From CAVYWD01 sp963772225 (GTDB lineage Bacteria; Myxococcota; Myxococcia; Myxococcales; UBA5297), in the NCBI GenBank assembly GCA_963772225.1, contig CAVYWD010000002.1, positions 1,612,001 to 1,676,000 on the forward strand: 64,000 nt of DNA, written 5' to 3'. Position numbers and translations under genes: made by a program. This document shows positions 42,054 to 50,828 of this stretch, in pieces (position 1 is the first letter of the stretch; each line of letters opens with the position of its first letter). Under the pieces are notes generated by a model. That model saw only the letters and a list, made by a program, of their open reading frames with translations. It was not told the origin of the DNA and ran no database searches.

Positions 42054-42068
42054 GCGGAGAAGAAGGCG

Positions 42069-42776
42069 ATGGCGGCCAGCGACGACGTGGTGATCCGGAC
42101 CGAGAAGCTCTCGCGGGTCTTCCGGCAGGCGGCCATCGAGGTGCAGGCGCTGCGAGAAGTGAATTTCACCTGCCGGCGCGGCGAGCTGACGGCGCTCGCC
42201 GGGCCGTCGGGCTCGGGGAAGTCCACGCTGCTCAACCTCCTGGGGACGCTCGACCGCCCGACCGCAGGGCGCATCGAGCTCGCGGGCCGTGAGGTGAGCG
42301 GGCTGGGCCGCGCGGGGGCGGCGCGCTTTCGGCTCGCGCACGTCGGCTTCGTGTTCCAGGCGTACAATCTCCTGCCGGTGCTCACGGCGTACGAGAACGC
42401 GGAGTACACGCTGGCGCTACAGGGCATCGCGCCGGCGACGCGGCGAAAAGTCGTCGTCCCGCTGCTGGAGCGCGTGGGGCTCGCGCCGATGATGGACCGG
42501 CGCCCGCACGAGCTGTCCGGCGGCCAGCAGCAGCGAGTGGCGGTCGTTCGGGCCATCGCGTCCCGGCCGGCCTTCGTGCTCGCCGACGAGCCGACGGCGA
42601 ACCTCGACAGCGAGAGCTCGGCCGCGCTGCTCGCGCTCTTCGAGGAGCTCAACCGGAGCGACGGCGTCACGTTCGTGCTCGCGTCGCACGACGCGCAGGT
42701 CATCGCGCGCGCCCGGCGGGTGGTGCACCTGCGCGACGGCGCCATTGCGTCCGAGCAGCGGCAGGAGGCCGCCTGA
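42069..42776 (+). CDS. ABC transporter ATPase, LolD/MacB type (set 2)
   Basis: A 235-residue ATPase of typical LolD length. Walker A is GPSGSGKST (45-53), the Q-loop lies in FVFQAYNLLPVLTAYEN, the signature is LSGGQ (149-153), and Walker B is FVLADE followed by PTANLDS. It resembles the ATPase of set 1, including the PTANLDSE end, so the sets may be paralogous. Its stop overlaps the ATG of the barrel gene. It should energise the two permeases encoded just before it. Confidence 0.94.
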   Translation: MAASDDVVIRTEKLSRVFRQAAIEVQALREVNFTCRRGELTALAGPSGSGKSTLLNLLGTLDRPTAGRIELAGREVSGLGRAGAARFRLAHVGFVFQAYNLLPVLTAYENAEYTLALQGIAPATRRKVVVPLLERVGLAPMMDRRPHELSGGQQQRVAVVRAIASRPAFVLADEPTANLDSESSAALLALFEELNRSDGVTFVLASHDAQVIARARRVVHLRDGAIASEQRQEAA

Positions 42777-44008
42777 TGCATCGGGCGCTCGCCCTTTTCG
42801 CCGCGCTCGCACCCCTCGCATCGGCCCGTGGAGCCACGACGCTCCTTCAGGGGGAGAGCGGCTCGCTGGCCGTGGGCGGCTACGCGCGCATGGTCGGCGG
42901 GCTGCAGGAGCTCCACTTCGAGGCCGCCCCGGAGGTCCCCGCCGACAGCGTGGTGAATCACCTCAGCCTGTCGTCGGCGGTGCTGCGCTTGGAGTGGAAG
43001 GGCACTCTGGGAGACCTGCTCTCGGCGCAGGTTGACCAGCGGATTTTCCTGCGCGCCAACAGCGAGGCGCTCCCGCTGGGCGGACGGTTCGGCTTGGGCA
43101 CCAGCGTCGTGCCGAGCAGGACCGTGAACCTGCGCACGGTCGCCTACGACGAGGACCGGCTGCTGCTCGAGCACGACATCGACCGACTCGCGCTGCGGGC
43201 GAGCCTGGGCGACTTCGACGTCACGCTCGGGCGCCAGGCGATCACCTGGGGCATTTCCGAGGTTTTCCCCATCGCGGACTCGTGGACCAACTTCAGTCCC
43301 TTCGAGCTGGATACCACCGCGAAGCGGGGGATCGACGCCTTTCGCCTCCTCTACTCCCAGAGCCGGTCGCTGGAGGTCGAGGCGGTGGTCGCCGACCGCG
43401 GCACGCTGAAGGACTTGTCCGCCGGCCTGCGGTTCGCCACCTACGAACCGGGGGCGGACTTCTACTTCGCGCTCTCCAAGCAGTGGAGGGAGTTTCTCGT
43501 GTCCACCGGGGTGAGCGCGGCCGTGGGGGCCTTCAAGCTCCGCGCGGAGGTGGTCGAGCCGTTCGATCTCGACGGCTCGGCGTTCCTTCTCCCGCGCGCG
43601 ACCGCGGGAGCGAGCTGGGTGCACCCGAGCCTGACGCTGGCCTTGGAGGGGCATTTCAACGGCACCGGCGTGGTGAGCGCGTCCGAGTATGCCTCCCACC
43701 TCGCAAGCTCGCCGGCCATCCAGCGCGGCGAGAGCTATCTGCTCGGCCGTTGGTACGCGGGCGCCACGGCGACCTGGAAGATCTCGGAGCTGTTCCATCT
43801 TGGGCTCAACGCCCTCTGCAACGTGAAGGACCCGAGCGCGGTGCTGGCCTTCGCGCTCACCTACCAGGTCACGCAAGGGTCCGAGCTGTCGATCGGCGCG
43901 TATCAGGGCATCGGAGCCGGCGCGCTCATCGGCTTGCAGACGCAGATGCGCAGCGAGCTGGGCGCCGTGGGCGGGCTGTACTATTTGGCGCTCGCGAGCT
44001 TCTTCTGA
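42776..44008 (+). CDS. Outer-membrane beta-barrel protein of transport set 2
   Basis: A 410-residue exported protein with a signal peptide (about 1-20, ending SARGA) and a body of amphipathic strands. It has the pattern DFDVTLGRQAITWG, seen in DUF1302-like and related large barrels, and ends in two Phe residues, a common barrel-assembly signal. It is translationally coupled to the ATPase (ATGA overlap) and closes the operon that begins at 37200. The association of barrel, LolA-like carrier and LolCDE-like ABC parts in both sets suggests a complete path from inner to outer membrane. Confidence 0.75.
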   Translation: MHRALALFAALAPLASARGATTLLQGESGSLAVGGYARMVGGLQELHFEAAPEVPADSVVNHLSLSSAVLRLEWKGTLGDLLSAQVDQRIFLRANSEALPLGGRFGLGTSVVPSRTVNLRTVAYDEDRLLLEHDIDRLALRASLGDFDVTLGRQAITWGISEVFPIADSWTNFSPFELDTTAKRGIDAFRLLYSQSRSLEVEAVVADRGTLKDLSAGLRFATYEPGADFYFALSKQWREFLVSTGVSAAVGAFKLRAEVVEPFDLDGSAFLLPRATAGASWVHPSLTLALEGHFNGTGVVSASEYASHLASSPAIQRGESYLLGRWYAGATATWKISELFHLGLNALCNVKDPSAVLAFALTYQVTQGSELSIGAYQGIGAGALIGLQTQMRSELGAVGGLYYLALASFF

Positions 44009-44086
44009 CTCGTGGTTCGCCCTTCTCGGTCCTGCTGCGGACGATCCGTTCACCGCGCGCCGACGATGGGGCTGCGTTGAGCGAAT

Positions 44087-44120
44087 TTCCGGATGGTAAG
44101 GCACACCATACCCACTGGTA
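44087..44120. promoter_or_regulatory. Regulon operator pair J, before a decayed gene
   Basis: TTCC-GGAT-GGTA (44087-44098) and TACC-CACT-GGTA (44109-44120), 22 bp apart. The sequence downstream on the plus strand no longer contains an intact gene but keeps a hydrolase-like tail (44130-44334). Confidence 0.7.
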
Positions 44121-44129
44121 CCTTTTTGC

Positions 44130-44334
44130 CCGCTCGCTTCATTCTGCCTCTGCTGCGCCGCCGGCTCCACCGGCTGCATTGCGCTGGGCGCGGTCAACAT
44201 CCCAGCAGCGGAATCGCGCTCTGGACGCGGGACCTGCCCGGCGCGCGTGGGTCGTCACCTTCGAAGGCCTGGGGCACGTGCCCACGGAGGAGGCGACGGC
44301 GGAGGCGGCGCTTCGGTTTCTGCGGGAGCGGTGA
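44130..44334 (+). pseudogene. Remnant of an alpha/beta hydrolase gene behind operator J
   Basis: The frame ending at the TGA near 44332 finishes with WVVTFEGLGHVPTEEATAEA and AALRFLRER, which matches the usual end of alpha/beta hydrolases (catalytic GxGHxP/Exx motif followed by a helix). The part upstream is too short for the catalytic core, with no Ser elbow or acid. I read it as a gene with most of its body deleted. It would have been controlled by operator pair J. Confidence 0.5.
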
Positions 44335-44345
44335 GCTCGCGCCCG

Positions 44346-44513
44346 TCAGGGCAGAGCCGCGACCTCGCGGACGTTCAGACCCCAGAAGTCGATCACCATT
44401 GCGGGGCTGGCGGGAAACGCGTTTCGAGCGGAGATGGCCCGTCCGGCGCTTCACCGCGCCGCCGGCCGGTGGTACACCAGGAACTCTTCCTGGAGCCAGC
44501 CCCCCGAGCCGAA
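44346..44513 (-). pseudogene. Possible 3' remnant of an unknown gene, with in-frame stop
   Basis: One minus-strand frame reads protein-like on both sides of a single TGA at 44451-44453: WLQEEFLVYHRPAAR before it and ISARNAFPASPAMVIDFWGL then NVREVAALP after it, ending at a stop at 44346-44348. Upstream it runs into the start of the NtrC-type gene, so the 5' part is gone. The family is not recognised. Confidence 0.35.
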
Positions 44514-44519
44514 CGCCCG

Positions 44520-45893
<1,374 letters not shown>

Positions 45894-45963
45894 CCAACAC
45901 CCCATCTGCCCCGGCTCCCTACATCACCTCATAGACTAAGCGTTCTATTCGCTTCGATGCATT

Positions 45964-45980
45964 TTGAACGAAACGTTCAA
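45964..45980. promoter_or_regulatory. Palindrome before the Crp/Fnr-type gene
   Basis: TTGAACGAAACGTTCAA is a perfect 7-bp inverted repeat with a 3-base centre, in the 246-base gap before the Crp/Fnr-type gene and 160 bases from its start. It is a plausible operator; it differs from the regulon motif. The rest of the gap shows no gene. Confidence 0.4.
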
Positions 45981-46139
45981 TTGCGCTACTCTCATCGTGT
46001 TGGGCACTGAACCCCCTCGAAGGCGGCAAACCGTCCGATATTTGTCGGCATTTGGTCGACAGGCAGCTGGCCAGACCCATGCTGGCACGGCTCTTGGAAA
46101 TGCCGCCGACACACCCTATTGCCCAACCCGGGAGAGACC

Positions 46140-46919
46140 ATGCGCCTCCAGAAGACGGTCGGTGGATTGACGACGAATCCGAACGCTGCGGTGTCGGCTG
46201 CTCGGCCCGCGGGCTCCTCAAGCCTCAGCTCCGCGCTGAACCCCGCGGCCATCCTGGAAGCGGCAGAAGTTCCCATCGGCGCCGAGGTCGTCGACTTCCG
46301 CGGGTACTTCAAGGTGGAGATCTTCGCGCACGGCGCGGTCATCTACCGCCCGGGCGACCCGGCCGACCGCGTCTTCCTGGTGAAGCGCGGCCGGGTGCGG
46401 CTCATTCGCACGGGGCGCAACGCCTCCCGCTCGGTGTTGGCCATCCTCAAGTCGGGAGACCTCTTCGGCGACTTCCTCATCGCGGACGGAGGCACGGCCG
46501 AGGAGCTGGCGGTTGCGTCGGGCGAAGCCGAGGTCTGGTCCATCGAGGGCAGCGAGTTCAGGACCTTGCTGGAGAGCCGCCCCACCCTCTCGCTGGACAT
46601 CATCCGGGCCCAGAACGAGCGCCTCCGTCAGATGCGCCGCCGCCTGCTGGGGCTCACCTTCAAGGAGGTCCCGGCGCGCCTGGCGGAGACGCTGCTCCAG
46701 CTCGGCGAATCGCTCGGCGAGCGCTGCCCCCACGGTGGGGAGATCGACCTGCGCGGCGTGACTCAGCAGGACTTGGCGGACCTGGTCGGCGCCTCGCGCT
46801 CATTCGTCTCCACCCTCATCAACGAGATGAAGCGGGACGGCTACCTGGGCAACGTGGGCCGCATCTTGTGCATCCGCGACACCAAGGCGCTCCGGAAGAT
46901 CGCCAGCAAGGAGAAGTGA
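46140..46919 (+). CDS. Crp/Fnr-family transcriptional regulator
   Basis: A 259-residue regulator. A cyclic-nucleotide-binding-like domain (about 55-145) shows VIYRPGDPADRVFLVKRGRVRL, and a helix-turn-helix of the Crp type follows (TQQDLADLVGASRSFVSTL, about 215-235). It lacks the N-terminal Cys cluster of Fnr, so it is not an iron-sulfur oxygen sensor of that type. The Arg-Ser pair that binds cAMP in Crp is not evident. ATG 46140 follows GGGAGAG. The first 50 residues are disordered. It is transcribed alone. Confidence 0.88.
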   Translation: MRLQKTVGGLTTNPNAAVSAARPAGSSSLSSALNPAAILEAAEVPIGAEVVDFRGYFKVEIFAHGAVIYRPGDPADRVFLVKRGRVRLIRTGRNASRSVLAILKSGDLFGDFLIADGGTAEELAVASGEAEVWSIEGSEFRTLLESRPTLSLDIIRAQNERLRQMRRRLLGLTFKEVPARLAETLLQLGESLGERCPHGGEIDLRGVTQQDLADLVGASRSFVSTLINEMKRDGYLGNVGRILCIRDTKALRKIASKEK

Positions 46920-46993
46920 GGGACCGGCAAGTCTGCGCCCTCCGGGCCCCCAGTCGAGAGCGCCGCTCCGGCTCGGGCCCCTGCCTCGAAGAT

Positions 46994-47023
46994 GCGCCTC
47001 GCCTCGGACCCGGGGCGAGGCGC
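46994..47023. other. Perfect 10-bp stem-loop between Crp/Fnr and upp-like genes
   Basis: GCGCCTCGCC and GGCGAGGCGC flank a 10-base loop. There is no T-run after the stem on either strand, so it is either a factor-assisted terminator or another RNA structure. Confidence 0.35.
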
Positions 47024-47098
47024 TGTCGTCACGCGCTCGCGCGCCGAGGGCTTTCGGCTCTACAGTGCCGTGCTCGAGCATTCGACGCGAGGCGACCC

Positions 47099-47914
47099 AT
47101 GCGCGACCATCTTTACGATAGGTTGGACTACAAGCTCTCGGAGATCGAGCACCGGTACGGCGGGAACGTCCACATCCTGTCGGACCCGTTTCTCCTGAGC
47201 CAGCTCGCCACCCTCTGTGCCAAAGACACCATCCAGCCGGCCATCAACCAGCTGGTGGCCACCCTCTACTCCGACCTGGTGAAGAAGATCCTGAACGCCG
47301 AGTTCCCGCGCAAGGCGGCGTCGGTGCCGACGCGGATGCTGGCCACGAACCCACGCGGCATTTTCCACGGGCAGGTCATCGACCCGCAGGTGCGCGCGGT
47401 GACGGTCAACATCGCGCGGGCCGGCACCTTGCCCAGCCAGGTGACGTACGACCTGCTCAACACCATCTTGGAGCCGCGCCTGGTCCGGCAGGACCACATC
47501 ATCATGAGTCGGATGATCGACGACGACCACCACGTCATCGGCAGCAACATCGGCGGCGCGAAGATCGGCGGAGACGTCGACGACGCGTTCGTCCTGTTCC
47601 CCGACCCCATGGGCGCGACCGGCGGCAGCCTCGCCACCGCGTTGAGCACCTACAAGCAGAAGGTCCAGGGGCGCGCCCGGCGGTACATCTGCCTCAACCT
47701 GGTGGTCACCCCCGAGTACCTCAAGCGGATGCGCGACGAGCACCCGGACGCGGCCGTGTACGCCGTGCGCCTGGACCGCGGGCTCTCGGAGCCGGACGTC
47801 TTCGACACCGTGCCGGGGACCTTCTGGGAAAAGGAGCGCGGGCTCGACGACAACCAGTACATCGTGCCCGGCGGCGGCGGCTTCGGCGAGATCATGAACA
47901 ACGCCTTCGTCTAG
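47099..47914 (+). CDS. Uracil phosphoribosyltransferase-like protein
   Basis: A 271-residue protein, longer than the usual Upp (about 210). It shows the UPRTase-type PRPP loop as DPMGATGGS (169-177), the preceding INxxRAG-type motif as NIARAG (104-109), and the C-terminal YIVPGGGGFGE, close to the uracil-binding IxPGLGDxGDR. Upp makes UMP from uracil and PRPP. The changes in the C-terminal motif leave room for a different base or a regulatory role. The hpt gene follows after nine bases, so this is a nucleobase-salvage pair. Confidence 0.8.
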   Translation: MRDHLYDRLDYKLSEIEHRYGGNVHILSDPFLLSQLATLCAKDTIQPAINQLVATLYSDLVKKILNAEFPRKAASVPTRMLATNPRGIFHGQVIDPQVRAVTVNIARAGTLPSQVTYDLLNTILEPRLVRQDHIIMSRMIDDDHHVIGSNIGGAKIGGDVDDAFVLFPDPMGATGGSLATALSTYKQKVQGRARRYICLNLVVTPEYLKRMRDEHPDAAVYAVRLDRGLSEPDVFDTVPGTFWEKERGLDDNQYIVPGGGGFGEIMNNAFV

Positions 47915-47923
47915 AGCTCCCCC

Positions 47924-48454
47924 ATGTCCTTCCAAGACGAGCTCCAGGTTCTCTTCTCCACCGCGGACCTCCGCCGGCGCGTCGCCGAGCTCGGCGCCGA
48001 AATCACCCGCGACTACGCAGGGCAGCCGCTCGCGGTCGTCTGCATTCTCAAGGGCTCGTTCGTGTTCGCGGCCGACCTCATCCGAGCCATCGACCTGCCG
48101 CTGACGGTCGACTTCCTGGGCTTGAGCAGCTACGGCGACAAGACCGAGACCAGCGGCGTGGTGCGGATCACCTCCGACCTCTCCACGCCCATCGAGGACA
48201 AGCAGGTCCTGGTGGTCGAGGACATCGTCGACACCGGGCTGACCATGGAGTTTCTCCTCGAGAACCTCTCCACCCGGCACCCGGCGGGCATCCGAGTCTG
48301 CGCGCTGCTCCAGAAGCCCAGCCGAGCCGTCCGGGCCATCGAAGTCCAATACACAGGCTTCACCATTCCCGACGCCTTCGTGGTTGGCTACGGGCTGGAC
48401 TTCGACGAGCGCTATCGAAACGTGCCATTCATCGGGGTCTTGAAGCGCACGTGA
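47924..48454 (+). CDS. hpt: Hypoxanthine phosphoribosyltransferase
   Basis: A 176-residue purine-salvage enzyme of standard length that forms IMP or GMP from the base and PRPP. The PRPP-binding motif is VVEDIVDTGLT (97-107). Other family marks are CILKGSFVFAADL near the start, the LSSYGDKTETSG loop, and VGYGLDFDERYRNVPFIGVL at the end, which binds the purine. It lies nine bases after the upp-like gene and is probably co-transcribed with it. Confidence 0.95.
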   Translation: MSFQDELQVLFSTADLRRRVAELGAEITRDYAGQPLAVVCILKGSFVFAADLIRAIDLPLTVDFLGLSSYGDKTETSGVVRITSDLSTPIEDKQVLVVEDIVDTGLTMEFLLENLSTRHPAGIRVCALLQKPSRAVRAIEVQYTGFTIPDAFVVGYGLDFDERYRNVPFIGVLKRT

Positions 48455-48524
48455 GCGCCTTCGCCCGCCCTGGCGTCCGCGCCCCGGCATGCGCGGGCTT
48501 GGGCTGCGGTTATGCTTTTGGTCG

Positions 48525-49289
48525 ATGCGTCGGAAAGGCGACAAGGTCGTGAGCGAACCCGTTCCCCCTCGAAGCGCGGCTGCGATGCTGCGGCGATTCC
48601 TGATTCTCGTCCTCTTGCTCGGCTTGGCCGGGGCCGTGGCGTTTCTGCTCTCCGAGCGCAACGCGCGGGCCTTCGCGGTCGAGCAGCGGGACAGCGAGCT
48701 CCACGTGACGCGGGGGCGCTTTCTCCCCTACGGCTTCCAGGCCTTCCGGCCCGCCGACAAGGCCCTCGCCGCGGCGTACGCGCCCATCCCGCTCGGCCCC
48801 GGCGACTCGCCGGGCGACCTCCTGTCCGGGCCCTTCGAGGATCGCGATGCGCTCGACCGGGCGCTCTTCACGGCCATGCGCGGCTGGGTGGAGGCGCGGC
48901 TCGACGTGGACGACCCGGAGCGCCTGGCGCAGGCGCTGAGGCTCTTGCATCGACTGGAGCTGCTGACCGGCATCGCCGACGAGCAGCGCAAGCAGCTGCA
49001 CGACCTGCAGGCCAAGGTGAGCTTTTTCGAGGGCCGCGCCCGCCTGGACGACGGGCTCTCGACCCTGCGAGAGGCGGTCGTCCGGCTCAAGGCGGCCTCG
49101 GAGTCTCGGGGGAAGTTTGCGCGGGACGCGGGCGAGCTGTACGAGCGCGTGGTCGGCCTGACCGAGCAGCTCTCGCGCGCGGCGCGCGAGCCCTTGTCGG
49201 CGGTGCGGGGCCCGGGCGAGCTGGCGCCGGCGAGCTCGGCGGCTCCGGCGACGGCGCCCCGCACAGAGGCGGCGAAAGAGACGCGGTGA
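48525..49289 (+). CDS. Unknown single-pass membrane protein
   Basis: A 254-residue protein with one hydrophobic segment (about residues 22-44: LRRFLILVLLLGLAGAVAFL). It is followed by a helical soluble part with heptad-like Leu/Ala/Glu patterns (about 140-220), probably facing the periplasm, and an Ala/Pro tail. I do not recognise the family. ATG 48525 is preferred; a start at 48489 would add 12 residues without a good ribosome site. It is 70 bases after hpt and could be read from the same promoter. Confidence 0.65.
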   Translation: MRRKGDKVVSEPVPPRSAAAMLRRFLILVLLLGLAGAVAFLLSERNARAFAVEQRDSELHVTRGRFLPYGFQAFRPADKALAAAYAPIPLGPGDSPGDLLSGPFEDRDALDRALFTAMRGWVEARLDVDDPERLAQALRLLHRLELLTGIADEQRKQLHDLQAKVSFFEGRARLDDGLSTLREAVVRLKAASESRGKFARDAGELYERVVGLTEQLSRAAREPLSAVRGPGELAPASSAAPATAPRTEAAKETR

Positions 49290-49349
49290 GTGAGGTGGCC
49301 CGCACGGCCGCTGGGAAGGCAGCCACCCCAAGTTCTTTCCGGGATCTCC

Positions 49350-49420
49350 AACCCGTTCACCCCGAGCTTGTCGAGGGGCCTTCGACTTCGGCCGGCGGCC
49401 GCCGCTCAGGCTGAACGGGC
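49350..49420. repeat. Palindromic REP-like element
   Basis: CCCGTTCACCCCGAGC (49351-49366) and GCTCAGGCTGAACGGG are imperfect inverted repeats around a GTCGAGGGGCCTTCGAC stem. The same kind of sequence (GTTCACCCTGAGCTTGTCGA) is a widespread intergenic repeat in many bacterial genomes. Confidence 0.7.
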
Positions 49421-49514
49421 AGGCTATCCATCCCAGAACGAACTTCAGGCGTCGCTTGGTACTTACGAAGCCTCGCGCCTCGCGCTCGACCCGAACCCAC
49501 GAGAAGGTCGCTCG

Positions 49515-49704
49515 ACCTAGACCTAGACCTGGACGTTGTCGTTGTCGTGGACGGCGACGGCGACGGCGACGTGGCCGGCGCTCCGTCGCCCACGGCCACG
49601 TTCAGGTCGCCGTCGCCGTCCACGTCTGCGTCCACGTCTGCGTCCACGTCTGCGTCCACGTCTGCGCCCACGTCTGCGCCCACGTCTGCGCCCACGTCAG
49701 CGAG
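49515..49704. repeat. Tandem simple repeats with 6- and 12-base periods
   Basis: The left part has GACCTA/GACGGC-type hexamers (49515-49570). The right part has about seven 12-base units CACGTCTGCG[T/C]C (49621-49704). Length variation between strains would be expected. There are no spacers of unique sequence, so this is not a CRISPR array. Confidence 0.8.
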
Positions 49705-49774
49705 CTCGCTCACGCGAAGCTTCTGTTTCGCTGCCCGAGAATTGGACTCAAAAGAGAAAAATTCACCCTGACGT

Positions 49775-50626
49775 CTAGGCGGCCACCGGCCGGTCCGGCG
49801 CCGACGGCTCAGCGGCGCTCGAGGGGCGGGCCCCTGCCCAGCGGTCAGCGATCCGCACCGCGACCGCGGTCGCCGCCCACGCCAGCGCGAGCCCGGCAAC
49901 CACGTCCGTCAGCCAGTGGATGCCCAGATAGACCGTGGCCAGGGTGATGCCCGCCGCCACCGGGCCGCACGCGGCGAAGAGCCACCTCTCTCGCGCGCGC
50001 CAGAGCGCCAGGGCCACCGCGGCGCTGGAGCCCACGTGGAGGCTCGGGAAGTTGTTGTTGAGCTGGAGCAGGTACTCCGGTGATTCGCGCGTGGTGGGCA
50101 GCGTGTCGAAGAGCACGTTGACGACGTGCGTGTAGTGGTAGGGCGCCCCGGCGGTCATCCACACCTCGTTCACGGGGAAGAAGAGATAGAAGACGAGCCC
50201 CACGCCCCAGACCAGAGCGTTGCTGGTGGCGACCATCATGGCCGAGCGCGGCCGGCCCGCCAGCACGCAGACGTAGAAGGGCAAGTGATAGGTCAGGAAG
50301 GCGCCCAGGGTGTAGACCAGCGTCAGCGGCCAGTCGAGCCAGCGCGACCGCAGCGCGTCCTGGATGAGCTCGACCGCGTGCCCTTCGATGCGGAAGGCGA
50401 GCCACGTGAAGTCCCAGCCGAGCGCTTGGGTGACCCGCACCTCGACCGCGTTCTCCGCCCCGATGGCGAGGGTGGTGAGCGCCGTGACGGCGATGGCCGG
50501 CAGCGACGCCCTCAAGCGCCGCATCAGCTCGCCCTGGGGCGGCCCGCCGCGGAAGAGGAAAACCACCAGCGCGAGCGCGGCGACCGCCGCGACCGCCATG
50601 GCCCAGTAAAGAACCGTCAGGTCCAT
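49775..50626 (-). CDS. PAP2-superfamily membrane phosphatase/phosphotransferase (IPC synthase-like)
   Basis: A 283-residue polytopic membrane protein with about six membrane segments. The PAP2 active site is visible as NNNFPSLHVG (the SxH motif) and VYLGIHWLTDVVAG (the GxxHxxxD motif). The N-terminal two thirds resemble the inositol phosphorylceramide synthase/aureobasidin-resistance branch, so it may move or remove a phospho-head group on membrane lipids. It is divergent from the spermidine-synthase-like gene. Substrate and direction of the reaction are unknown. Confidence 0.82.
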   Translation of the reverse strand: MDLTVLYWAMAVAAVAALALVVFLFRGGPPQGELMRRLRASLPAIAVTALTTLAIGAENAVEVRVTQALGWDFTWLAFRIEGHAVELIQDALRSRWLDWPLTLVYTLGAFLTYHLPFYVCVLAGRPRSAMMVATSNALVWGVGLVFYLFFPVNEVWMTAGAPYHYTHVVNVLFDTLPTTRESPEYLLQLNNNFPSLHVGSSAAVALALWRARERWLFAACGPVAAGITLATVYLGIHWLTDVVAGLALAWAATAVAVRIADRWAGARPSSAAEPSAPDRPVAA

Positions 50627-50730
50627 ATCGTCGGAGAAGCGCTCGCGCTCATTGTGAGGTCAGGCGGCACGATACGGGCCGGCGCGCTCCAGAGCAATCC
50701 GCCTCCCGGTCGAAGAGCGGAGCTCAGGCT

Positions 50731-50766
50731 CTCCCCTTCCCCGCGAGCGGGGCAGGGATTGGGGGA
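50731..50766. repeat. Short GC-rich hairpin element
   Basis: CCCCGCGAGCGGGG (50739-50752) is the core of a CTCCCCTTCC...GGGGGATGAGG element of the kind often found between genes in GC-rich bacteria. It lies in the 202-base gap between divergent genes. Confidence 0.5.
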
Positions 50767-50828
50767 TGAGGAGTCAAAGGCGCATTGTCTCCCCCCAGGT
50801 CGCTGCGGTAGCTTCGCTCACCCGCCCC

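Larger units (their letters stand above)
44009..44519. other. Intergenic region of remnants between transport set 2 and the NtrC-type gene
   Basis: Contains operator pair J and two gene remnants of opposite orientation, described separately. No intact gene was found. It marks the right-hand end of the block that carries TACC-N4-GGTA operators. Confidence 0.55.
49290..49774. other. Repeat-rich intergenic region
   Basis: About 480 bases holding a palindromic element (49350-49420) and simple tandem repeats (49515-49704). Open frames across it give Asp/Val/Ala or His/Val repeats and are not considered genes. Confidence 0.65.

Noticed and set aside
38696..44008. Reading transport set 2 as a housekeeping LolCDE lipoprotein exporter
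   Set aside because: The fusion of LolA-like and barrel genes, two permeases with MacB-like periplasmic domains and shared regulon operator make a dedicated exporter more likely; I cannot exclude lipoproteins as cargo.
49621..49704. Regular direct repeats as a possible CRISPR array
   Set aside because: Units are contiguous 12-mers without unique spacers and no cas genes are nearby.
49357..49899. Open frames across the tandem repeats that encode Asp-Val-Ala or His-Val repeats
   Set aside because: They are simple translations of 6- and 12-base repeats, exist in all frames, and have no start with a ribosome site. No evidence of a protein.
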